Shown piece after piece: positions 25,218-35,664 of a DNA stretch of 60,000 bases. This stretch comes from Phoronis australis (taxonomy: Eukaryota; Phoronida; Phoronidae). The translations under genes were made by a program, and so were the position numbers. A model generated the notes under the pieces. It ran no database searches, was not told the origin of the DNA, and saw only the letters and a program-made list of their open reading frames with translations. Numbering within the stretch: the stretch's first letter is position 1; every line of letters starts with the position of its first letter. Location: the NCBI GenBank assembly GCA_002633005.1, contig NMRA01000310.1, positions 130,624 through 190,623 on the forward strand, read 5' to 3'.

Positions 25218-25794
25218 CTCGCTGGTTCCCTGCGTGCCGCTAGGTGGGGCGGTAGCCGCGCCAGCACGCAGGTATCACTTAAATTTCCTCTGTAAATTTT
25301 TTTACACCGGCGTTTCTGATTGGCTAGTCGATTCGTCAACAGGCAGCGCTTTGCGCAAACAAACTGGCATGGCTGATGGACTGAAGTGTAAATGTGGTCT
25401 GTTGTACAGACAAATCGGTGCTTAAGATTTATGTTCAGGAAATGTGAAGCCTAGAAATTGTGACTGAGCCTTTTCGGAATGCATCTTTCTACTGTCGATG
25501 ACTTTTGTTTACGATAATGTCCTTATACACTATGAATAACACACCGGTTAAATCGGCCACATAATGTGTGTTTATTGTGCATGTATGTGTTTCAAGCACG
25601 CGGCTATTAAACATCACTGCAGAAACGAAATAGTTGCTGCGACGCCACTTGCATGACAAGGCTAAAAATCGTTCACAGTCCGCCATTTTTTCAAGGTGTT
25701 GTAAAGCTAACCAATGACTGCCAAGATTACATCGACCAATGCTAAAGCGCGTGCCACTAGGTGATACCTGCTAAGCACGCAGGGAACCAGCGAG
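25218..25794. mobile_element. Mutator-like nonautonomous element, copy 1 (577 bp)
   Basis: Terminal inverted repeats ctcgctggttccctgcgtgc and gcacgcagggaaccagcgag, with a second inner pair (gcaggtatcac / gtgatacctg), bound a 577-bp unit. The identical 10-mer gctgtattgg flanks it at 25208-25217 and 25795-25804, a perfect 10-bp target duplication. Duplications of 9-11 bp are characteristic of Mutator/MuDR-type elements. No transposase is encoded. The interior contains a minus-strand ORF (25489-25686) that is alignable to one in the second copy at 32175. The perfect duplication points to a fairly recent insertion. Confidence 0.85.
25489..25686 (-). CDS. Small ORF carried in the Mutator-like element, copy 1
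   Basis: A 65-codon frame opening in context tttttATGGCGGAC starts MADCERFLALSCKWRRSNYF. The copy at 32447-32626 starts MADYERFLALSCKWRSSSCF and stays alignable for about 50 residues, including one difference of exactly three bases that keeps the frame; the last part diverges. There are no recognised domains; about five cysteines; no signal peptide. It could be a captured fragment of a host gene (first exon with its start), a remnant of an element gene, or a chance frame retained because the copies are young. Confidence 0.35.
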   Translation of the reverse strand: MADCERFLALSCKWRRSNYFVSAVMFNSRVLETHTCTINTHYVADLTGVLFIVYKDIIVNKSHRQ

Positions 25795-25804
25795 GCTGTA
25801 TTGG

Positions 25805-26358
25805 AAGACACTGGCGCCTTGAGTTCTCTAGAAACAGTAATTCGGAGTTGCGAATCTGATATCAGTGATCTATGTTGGAATTGAGAGATTGCCTGCGATT
25901 GTATTAGAGCCGTGAAATTAAAGAGAATTGTGATCCTCTGAAGCATTTTTGACATGTTTTGGATGCTTTTCGTAACAACAGAAATGAAATCTCCTAGGAA
26001 ACATTGTGGGCGTATAAATGGAAGACTGTAACTTCAGAGTCACTCGTTCTTATTCTTGTACGCCTTTTGATATCTCCATGTCCGGCATTTCGCGCAATCT
26101 ACTTTATCTTTTTGTTCTCGTCGATAAACTATGTAGTTCGAAGATCCAGGCTCAGCGTGTGAACCATTTGATTTTAATTATCTTGTTTCTGTGATCTTTT
26201 GAAAACTGTAACTTTGGAACAAAAAAAAAACTCTTAAAAGACCCGGAATAAGTCTTGCATTCAACTTTCAAACGTGACACTATAAACATCGATTTTACGA
26301 TTCCAGTGACATTTCAAGTAAAACGAATTCTCTAATAAACGACAAGATATATAATACA
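25805..26358. other. No gene seen
   Basis: Nothing recognised apart from a poly-A tract at 26221-26230. Confidence 0.45.
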
Positions 26359-26412
26359 ATGGCGGCCATCTTTGGAAAAAGAAAAAGAAAATGCAAGCAA
26401 ACATCATCACAG
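26359..26412 (+). CDS. Weak candidate: very short first coding exon
   Basis: ATGGCGGCC in context aatacaATGG opens an 18-codon frame, MAAIFGKRKRKCKQTSSQ, that ends exactly at CAG/GTTAAG, a usable donor, in phase 0. The KRKRK stretch would suit a nuclear localisation signal. The evidence is only the start context plus the donor, in a patch with no other support, so this is speculative. Confidence 0.2.
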
Positions 26413-27739
26413 GTTAAGTAGTGTGCCTTGTTCACAGCCATCATCTTTTTGAAACAAGGGAATGCGTGAATGGCCGGAAACAGAATTATAGTATAAGTAC
26501 ACGTGATGTGTCCTGACTATCTGCACACTCCGTATAGCCAAGAACCTCACGAAAATAACCGATTACGCAATTCTTTGTGAGATATCGCCATACACTGAAA
26601 ACGAAGCACGTGATCACACCAGATTTTCTCGTCAGTGTCTTGGGTTTATTTAACGCAACCCTGGCCATCGCCTTTATGCGCTTTCTAGAGAATGACACTA
26701 TTCATATACCTATTATCTCTTTGTGTCGGTTCCAGATAACTTCTTCCTGTTTGTCACTGCCCAGGAGGCATCGTTGTACCTTGGCCAACGTGGTTGCCAT
26801 CAGTTGATGAAAAACTATTAGTACACTTAAAAATATGTTTTATCAGGCAAACGTTGTTGCCGTGACAACGGATTTGATGAAGTGCGTGAATGCAATGTCA
26901 CACGGCCAATTAAGTAAAATCTGCCATTCTCGGAAACATTATCTGACGTTGACCAATGTTTAGCTGCCATGCTTCCGCGGTTGAAATGTCGATTTACGCA
27001 GAGTAATGCCTAAAATTTCTCGCTTTAATCCTACCAACGTGATCTCTATTGAGCAGTCTGAACACAGACATCGATTTACGCGTAGGAACTACCACACATA
27101 TACAAAATCAGAGTTTACATATATTTGTGAGAAGTCTCTTATCTGTATGCAGGGCCCAAGAAAAATGTTCAAAACTGGTCAACTTTGGAACATAAAATCT
27201 CAGAACTGGTTTATTGGAGTCACATGAGACTGTCATGTACTGTGCTTTATGCACTGTCTATTACGCTGTTAGGAATTGCTTTTAAAATGTTCAAATTGTG
27301 CATGAAGGCCATCAAAAATAGAACTTTCGCTATTTTTATGAAAAACTCTCCAAAACGAAATGACAATTTAGTGAAAAGTTACAGAATTTTTGAGGTTTCA
27401 TCTTGAACATTTATATGAAACAAAATTAGACCATGTTGTTGATACCGTTGAACAAAATGGAACTGCTTTTTATTCGCACACATTTACATGTGTATGTGCA
27501 TATTGCCGTCATCTCTCTCCGGACTTGCAGGCGTCCATCGACCAATCACCCCAGTGGTTGTTAGGTTAAGCACTAGGAGATTTCGCTCTTTTCGCTGCAA
27601 ACCTGATCCACGGAACGTATCCAGTCAGGTGAGAAGAGCAAACGCGTAAGAGTGCGTTGAAGTCGAATAGAAGTGGCTGCATTCCTGTGCTCCGTCAAGG
27701 AAACCAACCATTGGGGTTTAGATCACTTTTCGCTATAGA
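26413..27739. other. No supported gene
   Basis: Overlapping frames on both strands at 26486-26807 and 27006-27406 lack splice context and recognisable motifs. Confidence 0.45.
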
Positions 27740-27850
27740 ACTTTATTTATTTATTTATTTATTTATTTATTATTGTGATATTTAAAATGAGGGTGGCCTC
27801 TTCAGTGACAGCACTGCTTTCCAAGAGGGCCCTAACCTGAACTTGTTCTG
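27740..27850 (-). mobile_element. Probable non-LTR retrotransposon 3' tail
   Basis: On the minus strand, agggccctcttggaaagcag, gctgtcactgaagaggccac and cctcattttaaata precede an (AAAT)n tract (27742-27773). A terminator-like CCTCTTGGAAA...GAGG segment followed by (AAAT)n is a common 3' end in CR1/L2-like elements of invertebrates. No reverse transcriptase is attached, so it is either heavily truncated or the body is too decayed to see. Confidence 0.45.
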
Positions 27851-28659
27851 AACTCATATGAAAAATGGTTTTTGATCTTGGAAAATACTGACAGTTCGTC
27901 ATTGATTGAGACCATGCTTGGAACATAACGCCATCTGTCGTTACAAGCCAACTTGTACATGTACATCCTGGACTCAAGCCAAATGAATAACGAACTGTCT
28001 ATTCTTTCCGAGTTCCAAAATCACTTCTAATTTGACTCTCAGACTAATTGCATCTAAATAATGGCCTAAATCAAATATTTTTAACGGACATCATGTTCAT
28101 ATTGACTTTAACAGATTGACCATGAAAAACGCAGGAACGGAAAAAGATGTAAATCAAACCCACCGTTATTTTAGAGTTCCTGAAAAGAAGATCATTTTCA
28201 GGTAATGGTCGCTTCGTATGCACGAGTAGGAGAGACATCTACGAAAATACAGTGAAAAACGTGCGTCTAAAGTATACGAATGCACGTAGGAGTAAACAGC
28301 TGTAGTAGTTAATACTTTTCATACATTCAGGCACCTAAAATGAATTTACGTAGGAAAAAACATAAAATAAGATATCAAGGATAGATATTAAGTTGAAATA
28401 AACCCAGTAATGAATTATAAAACATCGGCAAATAAATAACAGTCGTAAAAAAGAGAAACATATAATTCGCAGCTTTGTATACAGGCGCATTGCCCCAACT
28501 GCGCGTTTTATACAGTAGAAATTGTATTCGAATGGCAGTATTTTTGTTATTTGACGCTATTTTTAGAATGGAACACGAATGCCCGCCAAAAATACAATTT
28601 CTGACGTAAGTGCCATCTCGCAAAGTTTTATAAAGAGGAATTCACTTTCCCTGTAAGAA
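27851..28659. other. No gene seen
   Basis: Unique-looking AT-rich sequence. Confidence 0.45.
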
Positions 28660-28785
28660 AAAAAAATCGCTTAAGGTAAATGGTCTTATTTTCAATGTTA
28701 GGGAAATACGCTACGCCTATGTCTTACCATACCAAATAAGGAGACGTGCTTTGCCTTGTGGGAGAAAAATCGACAAAATGGTGAG
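28660..28785 (+). repeat. Dispersed repeat, copy 1 (pair with 43240)
   Basis: gttagggaaatacgctacgc, ctatgtctta and ccataccaaataag align with 43270-43360 (gtaagggaaacgtgctatgt, ctatgtcttg, ccacaccaaataag). Ends undefined; type unknown. Confidence 0.6.
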
Positions 28786-29274
28786 CAGTTGAAATTTGAA
28801 ACTAAAAGAAAATGCTTTGATGTCATCATAATTAAAAAAATCTTTACAGACAAACCTTAAAAATACCTGGTGAGCAGGTTGAATTGTGTTTCAGTGGCAT
28901 AGAATCACTTTCAATATTGCAATTTAGTCTAGTTTATCGCGTTCCAAGCATTTTAAACATTGCTGTCTGTAAAAAATGCAGTTTGGAAGCCCACGTGGAC
29001 ACTTTCCCCTAGGCGAATTGTGGTTTGGCGTCCCCCTTACGGCATCCTCAATACACTGAACCGAGTTGTCATATACTCGGGGAGGTATCAAATTCTTTTT
29101 ATTGCTCTCAAGTGAACAATGGAAAAATTTGTGAGACCTGGAGAGCGTTCCGTAGACCTAATTTCTTGCGAAAAAATCTAGAACTCGCAAGACCTCCCAA
29201 ATTCATGCGAGTAAAAAGCGAGTATTTGGCAATTATGCTTAGGAGCTCAGTGCTAGCTTATCCCAGCAAAAATG

Positions 29275-29365
29275 GAGGACGCTGAAGTGATTGGTCAGCG
29301 AGGTTGGAATGTTGCATTATGGGATTGAACTCAGTTTTTCCGTTCCATAAGTGAAGATTTTCTAC
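29275..29365 (+). repeat. Dispersed repeat, copy 1 (pair with 34285)
   Basis: gtgattggtcagcgaggttg, attatgggattgaac and ttccgttccataagtgaaga parallel gtgattgatcgctgtggttg, attgtgggatcgaac and ttccgttcaataagcgaaga at 34285-34370. Type unknown. Confidence 0.65.
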
Positions 29366-29930
29366 CCAAATGGAAGTTTATGTCTTAATTGCGGTCTACG
29401 AAGCTCAAAGTTGAACCAGACAAAATTTTTAAATAACTACATGTATATTTGCGGCTTGTACGAAGCCGACTGCTCGCTGGAAGCCCAACGAGGCTACGTA
29501 TACACGATCCATTTTCGAATTCGAAATTTTGAGGTTGACTGATCAATAGTTTGAAGCAGTTTCTTAAAGCAGTTTCTTAAGTCGCTGATGGTTCCAATGT
29601 TCTTGTTGATGACGGAAATAGAAATCCTATCAAGGTAAGAGATACCATGAGGACGATTTTATGAGAGTGAATGACCTAATCTGATTTTCGTTTTTTTTTT
29701 AGCAAGCTAAGCAGAACGAAATGCAACTTAAACTAGGTTATCGACCGAGTGCGTCTACGTGTGGCTGACTTCTTCGCAACACAACGATATTACAGAAATA
29801 ACGCAAGATCGCTTCACCAATCAAATTAGCAGGTGGCTTGGATATGATCATTGTTCTAGGAACAAAAATACTACACCACATCTTCTTTCAGAAAATAGTT
29901 AACAACATCTGGTTGTTAAGTGGCGATGAA
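29366..29930. other. No gene seen
   Basis: A 15-bp direct repeat agcagtttcttaa occurs twice at 29555-29581. Nothing else recognised. Confidence 0.45.
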
Positions 29931-29939
29931 CCCGCCTTC

Positions 29940-30083
29940 CGTTCAGTAACGCTAGGACCTCGCTAAGAAGCAAGATTTCGCGTGATTACAGGAGATATTG
30001 CCGTGCATTTTGCATGAGAATTCGTGACTTTGGTTAGATTTTACCTGGATCCTAGCATAGGTCCTAGCGTCACTGAACGCCCG
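29940..30083 (+). mobile_element. MITE, CTAGGACC family, copy with possible 9-bp target duplication
   Basis: Starts cgttcagtaacgctaggacc and ends ggtcctagcgtcactgaacg plus cccg. cccgccttc stands immediately outside both ends (29931-29939 and 30084-30092), which fits a 9-bp target duplication, although the other five copies do not show one clearly. If right, this family would also be of Mutator-like type. Confidence 0.8.
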
Positions 30084-30639
30084 CCCGCCTTCTGTTAAAT
30101 AACTGCTTCTAAATTAGGCCACGTTCCGTAACAAAACTCATCTAAAATTGTTCCTTAGTCAAATGAAATGAAATAACCGACAGTTCGGTAAGTGCTTAAG
30201 ACGGTGCTCGTAGCATTAAATCACCCGCCGTGACAAATCCCCTCATTGAGTCAGAACTCAAGCAATAGCGAACTTTTGAATTCTTCTAAGCTGAATCGTC
30301 TGTGCTACGATGCTATTACCTCATTTTTTGGCGAGATGTGATCCAAATCAAAAGTTATATTTTGACTGAAGTCGGGTTTAGGACGCGGCAATGGACGGTT
30401 TATTTAATAGAACGACTAGCTCACTATGGTAGTTATGCAAAGCCAAACCACGACAAACACGCGATGACTCTCATTTTCGTTCGACATCATTTCATAAAGA
30501 AAATTAAAATGTTTTTGAAAAATACATTAAAAAACTTTTGTGACAGGCCCACTCATGATTAGCTAACAAATGAATTTAAATTTTTATTAACATTCAAGTG
30601 AAACTTTTGATTTTGACAAAGAATTAGTTGTGAACTGGT
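30084..30639. other. No gene seen
   Basis: The 86-codon plus frame at 30302-30562 has no supporting feature. Confidence 0.4.
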
Positions 30640-30725
30640 GGAAGTAAAAGATAAAATAACAGTCACGAGGACGGACATCAAACTAGTTATCAAAATATGG
30701 GTCCCCTGCAAATGACTATTGTCTA
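30640..30725 (+). mobile_element. MITE, GAGAACCAGTTTTC family, degraded copy
   Basis: gacatcaaactagttatcaa, aatatgggtcc and atgactattgtc line up with gcatcaaactggttctaaaa, aatacgggcac and ccgacttttgcc of the copy at 16797. The left stem is barely recognisable (gtgaactggtgg). It lies beyond the possible donors of candidate exon C, in the presumed intron. Confidence 0.4.
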
Positions 30726-30861
30726 AATTCACTTTAGAATCGTGAAACTGATGATGTAGATCGTACCTCATTTTGTACCGTTGACTAAACTAACTTTAGG
30801 CCTCTGGGTTCTAGAAGATACAAATATTGCGTCAGTTTCCCGTTTCATACCTGTGAAATAC

Positions 30862-31109
30862 CTATTTTTCTTGGTCAGTCTCGGCCGGTGACCAAGATAG
30901 CTGTCAAGAAGCGAGTCGCGTTTGTCTATCAAGGCACTCGTCACGTCGAACAATGAACTTCGTCGCCGCCTGCTGAATGAGCCACCGACAGCGGGGATAG
31001 CACTCGGCGAGGCCCCGGACCAGTCGTCTCTCACGACTGCGTCGTCGTCATTTTGCGGACCCTGTTCATTCCAGTAGGCCAGTTCCAAATTCTCGTATGA
31101 TCCCGACAT
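30862..31109 (-). CDS. Candidate first coding exon C (unidentified, RRRRSS motif)
   Basis: The ATG at 31109 sits in a good context (aaaccATGTcg) and starts MSGSYENLELAYWNEQGPQN. An acidic stretch (NDDDAVVRDDW) is followed by GSFSRRRRSSLFDV and SLLDSYLGHRPRLTKK. The open frame goes on to 30768. Three donors are possible: AATAG/GTATTT at 30862 (phase 2, chosen because exons A and B also end in phase 2), ACAG/GTATGA at 30851 (phase 1) and ACG/GTACAA at 30779 (phase 1). The exon is CpG-rich. No membrane segment or known domain is recognised. The GHRPRLTKK stretch distantly recalls a GHRPGLKK stretch I remember near the end of a vertebrate PDE4D first exon, but this is too short to name the gene. 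Confidence 0.5.
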
Positions 31110-32174
31110 GGTTTGCAGTACACGTATCTCTGATATTCAGTTGGTTTGTGTCAACACGTCTCGAGCCCTCGCCACCCACCAACAGTCTTGCTTTGTCAAC
31201 ACCACTCTTTCTTCGCATGTTCCAACACTAATTACGAGACCACAAGTAGCGTCTAATTTTGAAACGCACACGAACACCATGTCCGAGAGTGACAGACGAC
31301 AAGATTCTGTAATCGATGTGAGCATGCGTCCAGCGGTTTCCTGTACATAACCACCGCGGCGAAGAGATCAGTCGTTAATTATATACAGCTGGTCGCAAGG
31401 GTAATATAATAAGAACTCTTTTTACTATTCTTTATGAACTCCTTCACGAAGACGTAACGTGACACGGGTGCTCATAATAAACGGAACGTGTTATTACAAG
31501 CACTGTAATATTGTATCAGAAGTGAACAGTATGAGTTCTCATGTTTCCTTTTATTTGCGTACTGATGATAATTACTTCGTATGAAACACTGATATTTCAT
31601 GGCAGGCTCACTTTGGTTTTGTATCGCCGTTTCTCAGCATTAGAAGCATTAGATATTTCTAGTTAATAAACCTGTTGGCATCCATTATACACACGTACAT
31701 GTATATGCACATGCACACAAACACATGTAAAACATATGGGGTAATAGACCTTCGAGTGTGCATATACAGCTAAAGCTTATTTTCCTTTGCAGCATAATGT
31801 TCGTTCATACGTGCTAAATAGGTTTTTCAACAAAGGAGCATCCGTTAATAATTGACCAATACTCATGTAGCATGAGCAAAACAAAAAAAGCATGAATATG
31901 GTTCATTTTGGTAATATTTTGGAGCGACACAGGTTCATTATTCGTCGGGAGCAGTAAAACACACATCCCGAACAACTTGTGTATTTTCGTAAAGTCAAAT
32001 TTTCCGTCGCCGGGAGGTGAACGTTATCTGGGCGTGTGCGAACTTCAGTCATATGACAAGTCATGTGACTTTCAAACTGGAGCATTACTGGCTTATGTCT
32101 GAAGTACACACATGCGCAGATAACGCTCACCTCCGATAACAAATTTGAAGCTACAACGTCATCTGGGTATGTAC
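31110..32174. other. No gene seen (presumed upstream region of exon C)
   Basis: The first 250 bases upstream of exon C are relatively CpG-rich and would hold its 5' UTR and promoter if the exon is real; no TATA box stands out. An acatgta-rich patch lies at 31690-31735. The rest is AT-rich and featureless. Confidence 0.35.
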
Positions 32175-32745
32175 CACCTAGCGGCACGCAAGAAACCAGC
32201 GAGCCAGCACGCAGGGATCACTTAATTTTCCTCGGGAATTTTTTTTGCACCGGCGTTTCTGATTGGCTTGTCAAATTCTCAACAGGCAGCGCTTTATGCA
32301 AACACTCTGGCATGGCTGATGGAGCAAGTGTTAATGTGGTCTGTTGTACAGACAAATCGGTGCATAAAATTTATGTTCAGGACTCTGAATCCTAGAAATT
32401 GTGATTGCACCTTTTTGGAGTGCATTGTACTGTCGATGACTTTTGTTTACGATACTGTCCTGTATTCATACAACATGAATAACGCACCGGTTAAATCGGC
32501 CAGATATGCGTTTATTGTACATAAATGTGCTTCAAGCACGCGGCTATTAAACATTACTGCAGAAACGAAACAGCTGCTGCTACGCCACTTGCATGACAAG
32601 GCTAAAAATCGTTCATAGTCCGCCATTTTCCACGTTGTTGAAAAGCTAACCAGTGACTGCCGAGGTTACACCAACCAGTGCTAAAGCGCGTGCTACTGTG
32701 TGATACCTGCGTGCTGACTAGGCACCGTCGTAGGGAACCAGCGAG
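32175..32745. mobile_element. Mutator-like nonautonomous element, copy 2 (about 571 bp)
   Basis: From gccagcacgcagggatcac (about 32204) to gggaaccagcgag (32745) this aligns with the copy at 25218. It shares ttctgattggct, ggcatggctgatgga, tggtctgttgtacagacaaa, gcacgcggctattaaac and cttgcatgacaaggctaaaa. The leftmost 30 bases (accacctagcggcacgcaag to aaccagcgag) are in the opposite orientation to copy 1, as though the terminal segment had flipped. No target duplication is visible at these ends. Confidence 0.8.
32447..32626 (-). CDS. Small ORF carried in the Mutator-like element, copy 2
   Basis: A 59-codon frame starting MADYERFLALSCKWRSSSCF in context ggaaaATGGCGGAC, the counterpart of the ORF at 25489-25686. 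The first 50 residues are largely conserved (VSAVMFNSRVLE and LADLTG are recognisable) and the relative indel is 3 bases. After that the frame ends at a different stop. No known domain. See the other copy for interpretations. Confidence 0.35.
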   Translation of the reverse strand: MADYERFLALSCKWRSSSCFVSAVMFNSRVLEAHLCTINAYLADLTGALFMLYEYRTVS

Positions 32746-34284
32746 GATGCCACTAAGAAAAGACAATTCAACATGGTAAATCTGTGACATTTCCCAAGTC
32801 CACATATGAATGAAGTAGTACGTCATGTGGACCGTTCAAATTTCAAAGTTTAAATCCATATTACAAAACATGTTATGAACTATTGGAACCGGTTTTATAT
32901 GTCCCACATTTTGCTGGAAGTTTGCGTCTGCTGCTGTCAGGATGACAGTGTGGTGAGGCGATTAGTGTCGCCGCACATCGTCCATTACCTTGTCTGCGAC
33001 AGGTAATTTCCTGGTAATTACTCAGAAACTTAAATTTAAACACGATTTGAAGTCAATGTCATTCATCATGCCCATTGATGAAACAAGAAAAAAGTTAAGC
33101 TTTTTTGAACGACAACATATTCTCGCACAGTTCTCGGGGTTTTAAGACGGCTCCTTATTCACCAAATAACTCAGTTTTGTTTCACCTGTTTTGCCTATGC
33201 TTGCACAAGCCTTATTGACAAGGAAACTAGCGTTCAGAAACCCCGGCTTTTGGTTATTCTTAAAAGCCACCATTCGTCCAATCTACTTGTTTTCTGCTTA
33301 TATTGCGTTTTCTGCCTCATTTTACTTGTCACGGAACAACACCACTCATCCAAGTATCAAAATCTTCAGTTTCAGGTTATTGATGAAATTGTGAGTAGTA
33401 AACAATCACTGTTTTATGTCTTTGTTTACAAAAACACTGTTGACCTTGTGCACGCGCAGCATCGTGTGACCGAGCGACACTCGGGGACAAACAGTGAATT
33501 GTTTAGTGTTGTGGTTAAAACAAATCCAACAAAACTTCAGTCGTTGTTCGCACAACATTTTGGGACAGATTTGTGAAGCTTGTTCAGGAAATGGTATCGT
33601 ATTGTAATAGCGGTTTTGGGAAGAAATTTAGCGAAATTAGCAACTATTGGATAGGTTTTAATGAATGTCGTTAATTGGAATCAACAATGGTATGTTTTTT
33701 GCTCAGTAATAGTCATGTGAAAAAAGTTAATACCACTAAAGTTGCAATTGCACCATCACGTAGAACGTGAGATTTTGAGAAGCAAGGAATCCAACTCGAT
33801 ACGACACCGCAGGTACATGTCACAGGGGAGATAACATAACCAATGTCTACTACAGACGATTGCCTTGGTAATGACTATTCACAATTTGCTTTACAACTGC
33901 ACACTAGAAGGTCGGGAGTTATTCAGAGAGTATCAGCGAGTGTACATCAAGCTGTCCAACCGAAAGTAGGCTACAGTGAAGTTTTACACACCATGAAAAT
34001 TTGAGTGTTAAATCTATTGTATGTATTGGTGTATAATGGTTTTGCTTTTTCGTTTCACTTTGCTAAAACACAGCAAACACTGATAGGGCCTATATGAAAA
34101 CAGGATAATGAAATAATAATCTAAAAAAATAAGTGCACCGTTAACACCACAGATGGCAGTAAAACTCAACCACGTATTTCAACGAGGTTTGTAAAGACTT
34201 CAATTTTTGTTTACAAAAAAGAAAAATGCTCAGGTAGCTGACAACAGGATGCACGTGTTCTGAACTTACTATCCTGTCCTGCGT
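32746..34284. other. No supported gene
   Basis: Overlapping plus frames at 33191-33576 have no splice or motif support. No repeat recognised. Confidence 0.4.
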
Positions 34285-34370
34285 GATTGATCGCTGTGGT
34301 TGAAGTGTTGAATTGTGGGATCGAACACACTGTTTCCGTTCAATAAGCGAAGATTTTTCGCTGCGAGTGC
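34285..34370 (+). repeat. Dispersed repeat, copy 2 (pair with 29275)
   Basis: See 29275: gtgattgatcgctgtggttg, attgtgggatcgaac and ttccgttcaataagcgaaga in the same order and spacing. Confidence 0.65.
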
Positions 34371-35603
34371 AAAATAATACCTTCGGTATTAGGAATACAG
34401 CCGCTGTAAACATGGCCCGCCGACATGCAACACGTGACAGATGATTATGACCAAGAGTTAATGACCACCCGCCGGCTCGTGCAACGCATTTATTAATCAC
34501 CAATATTTGATCAAGTTGTCAAGAATGCTGCTACGCAATAACACAAGTCAAATGCCCATCTTGCAGAGTCTAGTTTTGTATTGCTTTCTGTACTTACGTC
34601 GTAAAACATGGTATTATTCAGCAATCCAAATCCTGTTATACTCCGCAACATAGCTCCTCGCATACCCCAGGCAAAATAGATTTCAATAAAAAAAATCCAA
34701 AATGCACATACTCGGGTTTTCACTCGGCAGCAACAAAACAGTGTTCTTACTGATTTCGCATGATAACGTCACTTCATTGAAGAAACACTTTTCAGTGTCG
34801 ATTTCAGTAGTCCAGTCTTTGTGTTCAGACGACTAGGATTGTGACAGGAAATCTACATATCTGTGCTCAGATGACGTATGAATTTATAAAATCGTTAACG
34901 CCGGATTTTGCATTCTAAATATTTATTAAGATTTAAAGATCCACCAATCAGAGTTCATTGGATAAACCATTGAATCTACGTGATGAAACACTGATTTCGG
35001 AATCGACCATTCATTCACGAAATAGGCAGTACAATGCTAACGGTCACGCTTTCCTGTTCAAAATAGGAGTGCCTGGACTATTTAAGTTCAAAACAGACGT
35101 AATGAAGCAATTTTTAGTTTTTATACTTTTTACAAATCTCAAAATTGTTACTTTTCAGTAATGGTGGCGACGATGACAACGACGACCACGACTGAGTGAC
35201 TTTGGTGAGAATATCTGAACAACTGCACAATTTTGCGATTTATTTAGTGAAAAACGTTCATCATCAGATCTTGTACTGTTGACATCTTTGATTCAATTTC
35301 CACGCGTATCCAAAAACAGTGCATCAGACATATGCGCGAAGGAGTAAGGCTAAAATCTGACTATCATGAACCAAGAATCTATTGTATAATCTATTATATA
35401 AAATCTATTATATAAAATGCATCGTTTGCACAAACTCCGTCTCCCCCGCTCCACTACAGACCTTCGTTGCGCCCGTTTAGGCACCGCCTTGGTCCTAGGT
35501 ATTGCACCGGCCCCCTATTTGGATTCGAGGTGTTCTACTATTTCTTTTTCTTGCGGGCCATTTTTTCGCAGACGCGGAGGGAGGGTGGCCAGTTTCGTAC
35601 TGG
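34371..35603. other. No supported gene
   Basis: A short tandem of ctattatataaaat lies at 35390-35417. A GC-richer patch begins near 35440. Confidence 0.4.
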
Positions 35604-35664
35604 CCTTGGTGACGTCAGTCCGTCGGCTCAATGGCCTGGGTGACGTCACTCCGTCGGCTTAATT
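35604..35664 (+). repeat. 30-31-bp tandem duplication (2 units)
   Basis: cttggtgacgtcagtccgtc, ggctcaatgg and ctgggtgacgtcactccgtc, ggcttaatt are adjacent. Each unit contains tgacgtcA/a, a CRE-like palindrome, which could be a CREB/ATF site but is unsupported otherwise. Confidence 0.8.

Noticed and set aside
32268-32618. 116-codon plus-strand frame
   Set aside because: It is the antisense of the small ORF region in the Mutator-like copy and is not preserved in the other copy.
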